This document shows, in pieces, positions 54,262 to 63,917 of a stretch of DNA of 64,000 bases (positions are counted from its first letter, which is position 1; each line of letters starts with the position of its first letter). The notes under the pieces are model-generated. The model was not told the origin of the DNA. It saw nothing but the letters and a program-made list of their open reading frames with translations, and made no database searches. The translations under genes were made by a program, and so were the position numbers. Location of the stretch: the NCBI GenBank assembly GCA_016709675.1, contig JADJMH010000009.1, positions 240,465 through 304,464 on the forward strand, written 5' to 3'. The DNA comes from Candidatus Accumulibacter proximus (lineage in GTDB: Bacteria; Pseudomonadota; Gammaproteobacteria; Burkholderiales; Rhodocyclaceae).

Positions 54262-55164
54262 TTAGCGCAACTCCCAGTAGCTCGGCTGGCCGTACGTTTC
54301 CTTGAGCAGGTCGATGAACAGCCGCACCCGCAGCGGCAAATGGCGGCGCTGTGGGAAAACCGCGTGAATACCCATCGGCGGCGCCTGCCAGGCATCGAGC
54401 ACGGAGGTCAGCGTGCCCTCTTTCAAATCCTGCCCGACTTCCCACAGCGAACGCCAGGCGAGGCCGCGCCCGGCCAGTGCCCATTCGTGCAGCACGGCGC
54501 CGTCGTTGCACTCGAATTTGCCGGCGACCTTGATCGTATCGACCGCGCCACTATCCGGATCGCGGAACGTCCAGCCGCGTTGCTGGCCGAGCGACAGGCA
54601 GTTGTGCGTGGCGAGATCCGCGGGGGCGCGGGGCACGCCATGGGTGACCAGATACGCCGGACTGGCCACCACCATCCGGCGCATCTCGCCCAGGCGGACG
54701 CTGACCAGGCTGGAGTCGGTCAGTTCGCCGATGCGGATGGCGCAATCAATGTTCTCGTTGAGCAGATCGACCAATCGGTCGCTCAAATCGAGGCTGACCG
54801 CAACTTCCGGGTTGGCCAGCATGAATTCGCCGATCAGCGGCGCCACGTGCCGGCGGCCGAAGCCCGACGGCGCCGAAACCCGCAACTGACCGCTGGCGCG
54901 CACGCCGCCGAGCGAAACGGCGGCCTCGGCATTGGCCATGTCGTTGAGGACCTTCTGGCAATCTTCGAGGAAGGCCTGGCCCTCGAAAGTGATCGTCAAC
55001 TTGCGCGTGGTACGCAGCACCAACTTGACGCCGAGCCGCTCCTCCAAGGCATCCAGCCGGCGCCCGATGATCGCCGGGGTCACCCCCGCCATCCGCGCCG
55101 CGGCAGACAGGCTGCCGCGCGTCGCGGCCGAGACAAAGGCCTCAATCTGCTTGAGCCGGTCCAT
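54262..55164 (-). CDS. LysR-family regulator, divergent from aceB
   Basis: A 300-residue LysR protein: N-terminal HTH (MDRLKQIEAFVSAATRGSLS, then AAARMAGVTPAIIGRRLDAL) and a LysR substrate domain (about 90-295). Divergent transcription from aceB with a strong palindrome between them makes it the likely regulator of malate synthase. The effector may be a glyoxylate-cycle intermediate, but this is inference. Confidence 0.9.
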   Translation of the reverse strand: MDRLKQIEAFVSAATRGSLSAAARMAGVTPAIIGRRLDALEERLGVKLVLRTTRKLTITFEGQAFLEDCQKVLNDMANAEAAVSLGGVRASGQLRVSAPSGFGRRHVAPLIGEFMLANPEVAVSLDLSDRLVDLLNENIDCAIRIGELTDSSLVSVRLGEMRRMVVASPAYLVTHGVPRAPADLATHNCLSLGQQRGWTFRDPDSGAVDTIKVAGKFECNDGAVLHEWALAGRGLAWRSLWEVGQDLKEGTLTSVLDAWQAPPMGIHAVFPQRRHLPLRVRLFIDLLKETYGQPSYWELR

Positions 55165-55191
55165 TTATTACTACAGATAAAAAATGAAATG

Positions 55192-55232
55192 ATTCTACTG
55201 CTATTTTTATCGACACAAAATAGCAATAGAAT
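55192..55232. promoter_or_regulatory. 16-bp palindromic operator between lysR and aceB
   Basis: ATTCTACTGCTATTTT (55192-55207) and AAAATAGCAATAGAAT (55217-55232) are inverted repeats matching at 15 of 16 positions around a 9-base spacer. The intergenic space is only 108 bases, so bound LysR would control both promoters. The surroundings are much more AT-rich than the genes. Confidence 0.7.
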
Positions 55233-55272
55233 TCGTCGGGTCGCATCAATCAACCTTTCATCAGGAGCAGCC

Positions 55273-56871
55273 ATGAGCCTCAACCTTCCGCAAGGCGTGC
55301 AAGTTGCCGGTCCGATCAAGCCGGGTTACGAATCGATCCTCACCCACGACGCGCTGGCGCTGGTTGCCAAGCTGCACCGCGCCTTCGAAGGCCGCCGCCA
55401 GGAACTGCTCAAGGCCCGCGTCGCTCGCCAGGCGCGCATCGACGCCGGCGAAATGCCCGACTTCCTGCCGGAAACCGCGCACATCCGCGCCGGCGACTGG
55501 AAGGTTGCGCCGGTGCCCCCGGCCTTGCACTGCCGCCGCGTCGAAATCACCGGACCGGTCGAAGCCAAGATGATCATCAACGCCTTCAATTCCGGCGCCG
55601 ATTCCTACATGTCCGATTTCGAGGACTCCAATTCCCCGAACTGGGACAACCAGATCCAGGGCCAGGTCAACCTGTACAAGGCGATCCGCCGCGAACTGTC
55701 GTTCAAGAACGAAGCCGGCAAGGAATACAGGCTCAACGACAAGATCGCCACCCTGCAGATCCGTCCGCGCGGCTGGCACCTCGACGAGAAGCACGTGCTG
55801 GTGGATGGCCAGCGCGTTTCCGGCGGCATCTTCGACTTCGGTCTGGTCTTTTTCCACAACGCCAGGGAGCAGGTCGCCCGCGGCGCCGGCCCCTTCTTCT
55901 ACCTGCCGAAGATGGAAAGCCACCTCGAGGCGCGCCTGTGGAACGACATCTTCGTCATGGCCCAGGACCACATCGGCCTGCCGCAGGGCACGATCAAGGC
56001 CACCGTGCTGGTCGAAACCATCCTCGCCACCTTCGAGATGGAAGAAATCCTCTACGAACTACGCAACCACTCCGCCGGCCTCAATGCCGGGCGCTGGGAC
56101 TACATCTTTTCGTGTATCAAGAAGTTCAAGAAGAACAAGGATTTCTGCCTGGCCCAACGCGGCGCCATCACCATGGAAGTGCCCTTCATGCGCAGCTATG
56201 CGCTGGCGCTGGTGCAGGCCTGCCACAAGCGCGGCGCCCCGGCGATGGGCGGCATGTCAGCGCTGATCCCGATCAAGAACGATCCGGTCGCCAATGAAAA
56301 AGCCCTGGCCGGCATCCGCCACGACAAGACCCGCGACGCCAACGACGGCTACGACGGCGGCTGGGTGGCCCACCCGGGTCTGGTGCCGATCGCCATGGAA
56401 GAGTTCGTCAAGGTGCTCGGCGACAAGCCGAACCAGTTCGAGAAGCAGGTCGAGGGCAACTTCGGCCCGGCGCAGTGGCTCGACTTCAAGCCGGAGACCC
56501 CGATCACCGAGGCTGGCCTGCGCAACAACATCAACGTCGGCATCCATTACCTCGGCTCGTGGCTGGCCGGCAACGGCTGCGTCCCCATCCACAATCTGAT
56601 GGAAGATGCCGCCACTGCCGAAATCTCCCGCTCGCAGGTCTGGCAGTGGGTGGTGTCGCCGAAGGGCATCCTCGACGATGGGCGCAAGGCCACCGCAGAG
56701 CTGGTGCGCCCGATGATTGCCGAAGAACTGGCCAAGGTCAAAGCGACCGTCAGCGCCCAGGGAGAAGATACGGCCACCTACGACCAGGCTGCCGTCATCT
56801 TCGACAGGATGTCGCTGACCCCGGACTACCCGGAGTTTCTGACGCTGCCCCTGTACGAGGCGATGGCCTGA
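55273..56871 (+). CDS. aceB: Malate synthase A
   Basis: A 532-residue malate synthase A, which joins glyoxylate and acetyl-CoA in the glyoxylate bypass. The family signature NHSAGLNAGRWDYIFS (usual Cys replaced by Ala) and segments YMSDFEDSNSPNWDN, LQIRPRGWHLDEKH, ITMEVPFMRSYALALV and DGGWVAHPGLVPIA are intact. Start at ATG 55273 with AGGAG upstream; the open frame continues 5' through the lysR gene but is not used. A rho-independent terminator follows. Confidence 0.97.
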   Translation: MSLNLPQGVQVAGPIKPGYESILTHDALALVAKLHRAFEGRRQELLKARVARQARIDAGEMPDFLPETAHIRAGDWKVAPVPPALHCRRVEITGPVEAKMIINAFNSGADSYMSDFEDSNSPNWDNQIQGQVNLYKAIRRELSFKNEAGKEYRLNDKIATLQIRPRGWHLDEKHVLVDGQRVSGGIFDFGLVFFHNAREQVARGAGPFFYLPKMESHLEARLWNDIFVMAQDHIGLPQGTIKATVLVETILATFEMEEILYELRNHSAGLNAGRWDYIFSCIKKFKKNKDFCLAQRGAITMEVPFMRSYALALVQACHKRGAPAMGGMSALIPIKNDPVANEKALAGIRHDKTRDANDGYDGGWVAHPGLVPIAMEEFVKVLGDKPNQFEKQVEGNFGPAQWLDFKPETPITEAGLRNNINVGIHYLGSWLAGNGCVPIHNLMEDAATAEISRSQVWQWVVSPKGILDDGRKATAELVRPMIAEELAKVKATVSAQGEDTATYDQAAVIFDRMSLTPDYPEFLTLPLYEAMA

Positions 56872-56901
56872 TTCCCGAAGGGGAAGTAGAGAGAAACCAG
56901 G

Positions 56902-56925
56902 CGCCGGGGAAACCCGGCGTTTTTT
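56902..56925 (+). terminator. Rho-independent terminator of aceB
   Basis: CGCCGGG (56902-56908), loop GAAA, CCCGGCG (56913-56919) and six T residues form a textbook terminator 30 bases after the stop. Confidence 0.9.
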
Positions 56926-57034
56926 ATGCGCAGCGAGACATCAGGTGCCCCGATCCAAGAGGTCTTTCCGCTGTTCTTGCCGCGCTGCGGCGGCGAGATG
57001 CCGATTGACGCTGCTTGACGAAGGCTCATCCAGC

Positions 57035-57883
57035 TCATCTACTCTCGTCGGCGCCGTTCGATTTCCTATCCTCCGAACGTCGGGCGCGAACGTCTACGGC
57101 GGCTGCCATCGCCAGCATCAGCAGCAATAGGGTTGACGGTTCCGGAACCGGTTCTCCGTAGATGAAGTCGTCCATCACCACCAGGTCCGAACTGGTGTTG
57201 CCCGGCGCAAGAACCTGATTGCCGCTGGTGATGCGTACGCGTGAAACGACGCTGCCTTCGTTGAAGAGCACGCCGAGAAAGGATAGTGTTTCGTCGCCCA
57301 AAACGCTGGGTGCAAGGAACTGTCCGAGCGACTGGTCGGCCGCGTTGAAGAACTCGATGCTCGTACTGGTGGCCTCATCGACGTCGGTGAACACCGCTCC
57401 GAAGCCGTTGGTCAGCGCCCGTGTTGTCGAACCGGGTATGAAAAAGCTCACGTCGGTGATGGTGCTGCCCAGCGCGGTGAATAGCCTCTGTGAGCTGAAG
57501 GGTGCGAAAAAGCTGGGGTAATTGGCATTGATGTTGCCGAACTCGACGGGCGCAACGCCCGAGTTCGCACTGACCTGGAAGCCGCTGCCTGGCGTCGACA
57601 GTACGACCCCGCGCGGGCTGTTCACGTTGAAAAAGTTGCCCGGCAGATTGTTCGGTGCCGCGAAGGCATCGCCCACACCGTCCCAGTTGATTTCCCGCCG
57701 ACCACTGCCGAAGGAGCCGGCGACGTTGGGATTCAGTGTGCCGAGCGAGGCGCGGAAGGCGTCCACCGTGCCCTGGATCGCAGCCGCGTTGGCGCCGGCT
57801 GCCGACGATACAATGGGTGCGGCTTGCACACTCGTCGCCACGCACACCAGCGCTGCGGCAAACGTCATTCCTGGGGTCTTCAT
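57035..57883 (-). CDS. PEP-CTERM sorting-domain exported protein
   Basis: A 282-residue exported protein with signal peptide (MTFAAALVCVATSVQA). The C-terminal PEP-CTERM signal is complete: VPEPSTLLLLMLAMAAAVDV followed by a basic cluster RARR. Such proteins are processed by exosortase and linked to exopolysaccharide and floc formation. The body is Gly/Asn/Ser/Phe-rich and has a family feature of floc-related proteins (ALTNGFGAVFTDVDEATSTS, FLGVLF). Start at ATG 57883 with AGGAGA upstream. No exosortase gene is in the window. Confidence 0.92.
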   Translation of the reverse strand: MKTPGMTFAAALVCVATSVQAAPIVSSAAGANAAAIQGTVDAFRASLGTLNPNVAGSFGSGRREINWDGVGDAFAAPNNLPGNFFNVNSPRGVVLSTPGSGFQVSANSGVAPVEFGNINANYPSFFAPFSSQRLFTALGSTITDVSFFIPGSTTRALTNGFGAVFTDVDEATSTSIEFFNAADQSLGQFLAPSVLGDETLSFLGVLFNEGSVVSRVRITSGNQVLAPGNTSSDLVVMDDFIYGEPVPEPSTLLLLMLAMAAAVDVRARRSEDRKSNGADESR

Positions 57884-58255
57884 GGCTTGTCTCCTGTTGA
57901 TGGGGCATCTATGGGCCACCGGGACCGCCGGCGCCGGTCAGGCTTCGTACTGGCAAGCAAGATTCGTGCGCGTTTGCGCTGGCCTCGACAAATCAGGGAC
58001 TTGCGCGTGTCGAGAACGGCTGACCGATGACAGGTGTAAAGCCAGTCGACACCTGAGACGCCTCTCCAAGCGGCTGGCGACCCATCGGCTTGGCGCGCGG
58101 TTGGCCGCTTTGCGGCCTCTGCGGGCGAGGCGAAGCGTCGCAGTCACACCGGGGTCGCATGACTCGCCGGGACGTGTCTCCGAGAGATGCAGGATCAGTT
58201 GCTCTCCCGCATACAGCCAGTGGCGTCAGCCCTGTTGATGGACCTCGATCTCAGG
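57884..58255. other. Intergenic stretch, nothing recognised
   Basis: About 370 bases upstream of the PEP-CTERM gene and downstream of the transferase gene. Small open frames occur but none resembles a gene; no clear hairpin or promoter. Confidence 0.4.
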
Positions 58256-58855
58256 TCACGCTTCTGCAGCCAGTGCGTCGCGCACGCTCTGACGCTCGCC
58301 GACGCGCTGCTGGAAGGCGAGCAGCGACGGCCAGCGGGCGATGTCGATGCCGACCCAGCGGCCCCAACCGAGGACCGTGGAACAGGTAACCGTCGGCGAC
58401 AGGAACTGGTCCCCCATCAGGTAATTCCTGCTGGCCAGATGGTCGGCGACATAGCCCAGGCGGCCGGCGAGGTTTTCCCGCACCACCTGCTTGTAGCCAT
58501 CGGGCGTATCGGGCCGGAACAGTGGGCTGAAACCCTTGTGCAACTCGGAGTTGATGAAGCCCAGCCACTCCTGCAGCTGATAACGTTCGATCGTGTCGGG
58601 GCGTGGCGCGAGACCACTCGCGGGCTTGCGGTCGGCGATGTACTGGACGATCGCCGGGCCTTCGGTCAGGCGCAGGCCATTGTCGAGTTCGAGCACCGGC
58701 ACGTAACCTTTGCGGTTGATTGCCGTGAAGTCGCTGCCGTCGGCCAGCTTGCGCTGGCGGATGTCGACGCGGACGAGTTCGAAGTCGAGTCCGGCCTCGC
58801 GCAGCGCGATGTGTGGCGACAGCGAGCAGGTTCCCGGGGAGAAGTAGAGTTTCAT
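58256..58855 (-). CDS. Glutathione S-transferase with a short out-of-frame segment
   Basis: A 199-residue beta-class GST. The N-terminal thioredoxin-like domain starts MKLYFSPGTCSLSPHIALRE, with the active-site Cys and the GxVPVLEL..G and E-G-A-I-V glutathione contacts; the helical C-terminal domain follows. Near residue 155 the expected family segment VADGYLFTVLGW reads SPTVTCSTVLGW. The missing VADGYLF is present in the +1 frame at 58378-58402, so two compensating one-base indels are likely. The protein may still fold poorly or well; unknown. Start at ATG 58855. Confidence 0.85.
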   Translation of the reverse strand: MKLYFSPGTCSLSPHIALREAGLDFELVRVDIRQRKLADGSDFTAINRKGYVPVLELDNGLRLTEGPAIVQYIADRKPASGLAPRPDTIERYQLQEWLGFINSELHKGFSPLFRPDTPDGYKQVVRENLAGRLGYVADHLASRNYLMGDQFLSPTVTCSTVLGWGRWVGIDIARWPSLLAFQQRVGERQSVRDALAAEA

Positions 58856-59005
58856 TCCGATGCTCCTTTGCGGTGGGATGGGGTGCCGGCAATCGACCGG
58901 CGGCGCAGCGCAGACTATAGTGCATCTCGGCACGACCGCAAGGGTCGCTGCAGCGTCGCGGCGAATGGCTTTGCACGAGCGGCATTTGCTGCCACGATAG
59001 TGGTC

Positions 59006-60190
59006 ATGGACAATTCACCACCGCTTGTCGATACCCGCGCTGCCTGGCTGCTGGCCGGCGTCGAGTTCTTCTTCGCGCTGAGCTGGGTGGTCTACGTCAT
59101 TTTCCTGCCCGACTTGCTGGCCCGCGGCGGGGTGGATAAACGCTACCTGCCGTGGCTGCTGGCTGCCGACCAGTTGCTGTTCGCGCTCGCCGACTGGGCG
59201 GTCGGCGTCGCGGTGGACCGCGCGCGTGCGGCGCTGCGCCGGATCGGGCCGCTGCTGGTACTGCTGTCGGCGGTATCGGCAGTGGCGATGCTGCTGCTGC
59301 CCTGGCTGGCCGCGACGCCGCTGCTTTTCCTGCCGATGACGGCTTTGTGGGTGGTCACGTCTGCCGCCCTGCGCGCGCCGCCTTACGTGCTGCTGTCGCG
59401 TTACGCCGCGCGGGCGGCGATGCCACGGCTGGCCGGCATCCAGTTGCTTGGCCTGGCGGTTGCGGCGGCACTGGCGCCGTATCTGGCGATCGTGCTCAAG
59501 GGCGTCGATCCGGCGCTGCCCTTTGCGCTGAGCGCGCTGGCAGTTGGCGTTTCGGCACTGGCGCTGGTCCCGGTCGAACGCGTGCTGCCGGCGACGCCAA
59601 AAGTTGTTGTCGGAGCGACGGCGGTTGCCAGCGATCGGGCGGGCAGCGCTGCCTGGGGTCAGCTGCTGCTGATCGCCCTGCTGCTCGCCTTCGGCCAGCA
59701 GTTGCATACGGCGATCAATTCGGCGCCGCAGTTCAGGCGTCTGGCCGACCCCGCGCTGCTGCCCTGGCTGCTGCCGGTTTTCTGGGTCGGCTTCAGCTTC
59801 GGCCTGCTGCTGGTCGATCGCCTGGTGCGCGGGCGCGGGCCGTTGCCGGTGCTGCAACTGGCGTCTGCAGCCGGCGCTCTCGCCTTGAGCGGCGCTGCGA
59901 TTGCCCCAGTTGCCGGCTCGCTGCCGCTGCTGGTGGCCAGCCAGTTCGCCGCCGGGGGTTTTTGGGGCTTCATTCTCTGTGCGTCGATCGGCGTCGCCGC
60001 CGAGCGCGGCTATCCGCTGCAGACCGGCCGCAATACGGGCGCGCTGATGGCGACGCTGGCGGTCGCGGCGATGTCGCGCCTGGGGCTGGCGGCCTCTGGC
60101 GGGGCGGCCCCCGGGTCGCTGCTCGAGTGGTTGCCGGTGGCGATGTGGGGTGGGGCGCTGGTCCTGCTGCTGCGCCTGCGATCCGTTTAA
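59006..60190 (+). CDS. MFS-type membrane permease
   Basis: A 394-residue, very hydrophobic protein with about 12 membrane segments in two halves separated by a loop near residues 185-215. Start at ATG 59006 (MDNSPPLVDTRAAWLLAGVE); a GTG two codons upstream is possible, and the frame is open further 5' through the transferase gene without similarity. No substrate-specific motif stands out; best described as an MFS-like transporter of unknown cargo. Confidence 0.8.
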   Translation: MDNSPPLVDTRAAWLLAGVEFFFALSWVVYVIFLPDLLARGGVDKRYLPWLLAADQLLFALADWAVGVAVDRARAALRRIGPLLVLLSAVSAVAMLLLPWLAATPLLFLPMTALWVVTSAALRAPPYVLLSRYAARAAMPRLAGIQLLGLAVAAALAPYLAIVLKGVDPALPFALSALAVGVSALALVPVERVLPATPKVVVGATAVASDRAGSAAWGQLLLIALLLAFGQQLHTAINSAPQFRRLADPALLPWLLPVFWVGFSFGLLLVDRLVRGRGPLPVLQLASAAGALALSGAAIAPVAGSLPLLVASQFAAGGFWGFILCASIGVAAERGYPLQTGRNTGALMATLAVAAMSRLGLAASGGAAPGSLLEWLPVAMWGGALVLLLRLRSV

Positions 60191-60240
60191 CGCTGACGGG
60201 GTAGGGATCAGCGCAGCGGCCGGCGAGGCCCCGCCCGTCG

Positions 60241-60728
60241 CTAGCGGCCGGCGCAGTTCGCCTCGATTTCCTGTTTCCGCCGCTGGACCTCGGCGGCGCG
60301 GGCCCTGTCGTCGAGATAAACGCGCTCGCCCCTGTCGTCGAGGCGAGCGACGGCGTTCGCGTTCTGAATGTCCTCGAGGGCGTTTCCTGGCGATGAGGCA
60401 GTCGCGCTGCAGCCGCTTTGCCGCGGCCTCGTCTTGCTCCTGTTTGCGGACAGCCGCGTCACGGTCGATCTGGCGCTGGCGAAACTCCGCCTCCTTCTCC
60501 TGCCAGCTCTTGGCTGCCGGGCTCGCGGCATCGCTGCCGGCTGGCGAGGCAGGCGGCGGCTGCCTTTGGCACCTCCCGCGGCTGCTGTGGCTTCGGTGCC
60601 TGTTGCCCCGGCGGCGGCAACCCCGAGAAGTGGGTGACCCCCTTCTCGTCGACCCATTTGTAGACCCCGGCGCCCGATGCCGCCGTGGCAACGGCGAGCA
60701 GGGCGAAGAGCAGGGCTGGCGGACGCAT
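60241..60728 (-). pseudogene. DUF4124-domain exported protein with two frameshifts
   Basis: The start (ATG 60728: MRPPALLFALLAVATAASGA, then GVYKWVDEKGVTHFSGLPPP) gives a signal peptide and DUF4124 domain. A middle part SWQEKEAEFRQRQIDRDAAV to QRDCLIARK lies in a second frame. The ending NALEDIQNANAVARLDDRGE, RVYLDDRARAAEVQRRKQEI to the stop at 60241 lies in a third. Joined with two one-base corrections (about 60510-60570 and about 60387) they make a normal DUF4124 protein of about 160 residues. Function of the family is unknown (envelope). Confidence 0.85.
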
Positions 60729-61219
60729 TCGTGACCTCTCTGGCGATTCTGAAAGCAAAAAGGGTTGGCAGCACCGCCACTGGCGGCGCGCCGAATTGCC
60801 GGCGTCGCTGGTGTTCTCCGGTCTGGGTCCCTGGCGGCAGCGCTCCCGCGGCAGACGGGAGGCTCCGCGAATGGCGGGGCCTGTGCTGATGCCCGGAAAG
60901 CCCGACGATGTCAGAGACAGCATAGAGCCGCCACCCCGCGGCGTCAATCACGCCACCTGCTCCGATCAGCTACTGTCGTTCACGGACGCGTCGGCGTAGC
61001 CGCGATGATGTTCGGGACCGCCGGCGGCATGCTCTCCTTGATGGACTGTCGTTGACAGGCTACGAGCGACCAAAGATACGGCTTCGCCAGCTGATGAAAT
61101 TCCTGTGCCTTGCGTTCACCCAAGGCACACTTGGGTTGAGGGCTGAGGAGGTTGCAAGGCTGCGGTGGCTGTGCGACGCTCGGCCATCGGCCATGGTCCG
61201 ACGCCACGGAGACTGATCG
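60729..61219. other. Intergenic stretch, nothing recognised
   Basis: About 490 bases. Short open frames on both strands show no family-like sequence. A weak hairpin-rich GC segment at 60930-60950 is unremarkable. Confidence 0.4.
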
Positions 61220-62531
61220 ATGCCCCTTAGCGCCCACACTCGCGAACAACTCAAGACGCTGTACAACGCGTTTGCCGATCGTCTGCTCGAGCCCAGTGAT
61301 CCGTTCTATGTGGCGCAGGTCAACTGCCAGGGCGACAGCGATGCCATCGAGGAGATTGCCACCGAGATCGAATGGCAGGATGGCGGTGGCGGGTGCCTGT
61401 TCACCGGTCAGCGCGGTACCGGCAAGAGCACCGGAGCCTCGCGCCTCAAGAAGCGCCTCGAGGATGGCGGCACCGTGGTCTTCTACGCAGACCTGTCGGA
61501 GTTCCTGTTGCTCACCAAGGAGGTGGAGATCAGCGATTTCTTGGTCTCGGTGGCAGGCGCGATGTCGGAAAGGGTGCAGGCGGTCCCGGTGCGTCACCGG
61601 GGGTCGCAGCTACTGGGACCGCTTCGGGGAGTTCATGCAGACCAAAGTCGAGATCACGGAATTCGCGGTTAGATTGCCAGGCGTGGACATCAAGGTAGCC
61701 CTGAAGAGCGATCCGGATTTCAAGCGCCGCGTGCAGGAAGCAGCGCGCGGTCATGTGGCGCAACTGGCGCGAGGCGCACGACTTCCTTGCCGAGGCAGTG
61801 CTTTTCGTTCGAGAAAGAAAGTCTGATCCGGCGTGCAAGGTGGTCCTGCTGATCGATTCGGTCGAGCGGATTCGTGGCGTCGGCAGCGAGGCCACGGCCG
61901 TTCACGAGAGCGTCTGCAATCTCTTCTTCGGCCACGCCGAACTCTTGCGAGTGCCATTGCTGCACATCGTTTATACGATTCCACCTTACCTGTCGGTACT
62001 GGGCCCGGGCGCCGGCGCTCTGATGGGTGGTGCGGTGCCGCGCCGGCTGGTCAGCACGCACGTCTTCAAGGACCGCAGCCGCGATCCCGATATCGAGGGG
62101 CTGGCCGTGCTGCGCACCGTGGTCGAAAGACGCTATTCCGACTGGTCACGGTTGTTTGACCAGAAGGCTCTCGACCAGTTGGCGATCAGCTCCGGCGGTG
62201 ACCTGCGCGAATTCTTCCGCCTGATCCGCTTTGTCTGCCGGCGGTGCGCGACGATTCGCAACTGCCGCTGTCACCCATTGCCGTGAAAGCAGCCGAGAAT
62301 GCGGCGCGCAGCGAGATGCTGCCGATCCCGGGCGAGCACCTGGTCTGGTTGCAGCGCATCGCCAGGACCCACGACATCTGTCTCGAGAAAGATAGCGAGC
62401 GCTTTGCCGCGCTAGCCCACTTCCTCGACAACTGGCTGGTGCTGCACTACCGCAACGGCAGTGACTGGTACGATGTGCATCCGCTGTTGCGCGAGCTGGT
62501 CGACGGCCATGACGCCCGCACCGGCGCTTGA
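61220..62531 (+). pseudogene. P-loop ATPase (STAND-like) gene with three frameshifts
   Basis: The protein can be followed through frames: MPLSAHTREQLKTLYNAFAD with Walker A TGQRGTGKSTG (about residues 61-71), shifted near 61600 to YWDRFGEFMQTKVEITEFAV, shifted near 61760 to HDFLAEAVLFVRERKSDPAC with Walker B KVVLLIDSVERI and HIVYTIPPYLSVLGPGAGAL, and shifted near 62240 to RDDSQLPLSPIAVKAAENAA ending HPLLRELVDGHDARTGA. Repaired length would be about 435 residues. Its ending (WYDVHPLLRELVDGH) overlaps the start of the next gene. Such ATPases paired with a TPR partner occur in signalling and defence modules. Three indels indicate inactivation or sequencing error. Confidence 0.8.
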
Positions 62532-63560
62532 CGCGCCGACCGAACGCGCGTTGCCGTCAAGCTGCTGCGTCAACTCGGTGGTAAGCAATACGTGGCTTCT
62601 CGCTGGTCTTCCTTTTCGCCGACGTCGATCCCTCGCTGCAGCTCGCTGACTGGCTGGATCAGCGGCTGGCGATGCAGGGCCGAGCGCTGCATCGCCACGA
62701 AGCGAAGGACAGCTTCGTGCCTGACCGGAGGTGGCCGTCGCGCGCTGGTCGACCGCTTTGCCGATCTCTCCGCGCAGCCGGGCGGTGTGTGGTATGCGAT
62801 CCAGCGCCATCCCGGCGACGTGCAGTGGAAACGCGCCCGCACGCTTTGTTCCTCGCGCGCCTGCAACGGACGCCGCTTCCTGCCGAGCGCCACCTGAAGC
62901 GGCCGCTGGTGCTGGTCCTGCCGGCGCATTTTCCGTGCCGAGACGCGTGCCATGGCCCTGACATCTGGCACAAGCGGACCTCAGCGAGGGTTGCGCTGGC
63001 TGCCCGACACTGGGCCGGCATGTGTGCAGGTTTCAATGGCGCCGTTGGCGACGCTGGCGGTAGGGGACGGTTCCCTGCCGGCATTTATCGAATGGCAGCG
63101 GATGGCGTCAGCATCGGCTGCCGAGCAGGCGTTTCTGCCGACTGCCTGGAAGGCCAGCGATGAACTGCTTGTCGCCGGGCCGGCCCGGCTGACGTCGAGC
63201 ACGTTGCCCGCAGCGCACCTCTCTGGCCAGCGTCGTGCCATGGCGAAACTCCAGGTGCGGTCGAGCGAGCGCGACCTGTCGGTGTCGCTCAACAACCTGG
63301 GCCGCGTGGCGCAGGCGCAGGACGACTGGACGCAGGCCGAGGCGGTGTTCCGCGAAAGCCTGGCGCTCAGACGCCAGCTGTCGAGCGGCTGGGCGGCACG
63401 CCGGGTCGATGGATGATCTGCCGTGTTGCTGGTGAACGTCAGACAACACCTCCCAGCGATTCTGCGGGCGCGCTGAGGCGGTCGATATCCACCGCCGGCC
63501 TGCACACGCTTTCCCGACACTGTGCGCTATGCGCAGCGCTTGCAAGCGCTGTCGAGCGAG
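62509..63560 (+). pseudogene. TPR-repeat partner protein, several frameshifts
   Basis: Begins at ATG 62509, inside the end of the ATPase gene (MTPAPALDAPTERA). It continues in other frames as VKLLRQLGGKQYVASRW, VFLFADVDPSLQLADWLDQR, ALVDRFADLSAQPGGVWYAI, QRHPGDVQWKRARTL, LRWLPDTGPACVQVSMAPLA and a TPR-like unit RDLSVSLNNLGRVAQAQDDW, TQAEAVFRESLALRRQLS. At least four frame changes occur and the 3' TPR array seems truncated near 63560. Together with the ATPase it forms a coupled pair. Confidence 0.65.
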
Positions 63561-63599
63561 GATGGTACGCCCCAGGGAAGCGCGACGATGCCTACGAGT

Positions 63600-63751
63600 T
63601 GACGGCGGAAATGGGGGGCGAGCGGGAGCAGGAAGGCGCTGCCGCCGAGCAATCCGAGGCGACGGGCGCTTTCACGTTCGACAAGGGCCTTCAGCGCTTC
63701 CCCCCGCGCTTTGGCGATCAACACGTCATCGGAGCGAGGTTGTTAGCGCAT
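63600..63751 (-). pseudogene. VapB-like antitoxin remnant
   Basis: Reading left from the ATG at 63751, the sequence ATGCGC-TAACAACCTCGCTC looks like a damaged MRTTLNL-type VapB opening, followed in the next frame by DDVLIAKARGEALKALVERE and SARRLGLLGGS, a typical VapB ending. A lesion near the start breaks the frame and no vapC follows. The family assignment is from memory of the pattern and is moderate at best. Confidence 0.4.
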
Positions 63752-63917
63752 GCGACACGCCCTGGGTCGCTGGTGCCCATCTTTGCCTCGCATGATGTCA
63801 GGCCACGTGCAGCGACTTCGTCCCCGTGCCGGCGGCTCCGTGATCGCCGGCCCGCTGGCCGCTGTTGCCGTGGCATAATCCGCTGCACACCATGTCTTCG
63901 ACCGGGGGGATCGCAGG

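Noticed and set aside
59015..60691. 558-codon minus-strand frame opposite the MFS gene
   Set aside because: Gln/Arg-rich shadow of the permease; only its first part overlaps a real (DUF4124) coding region.
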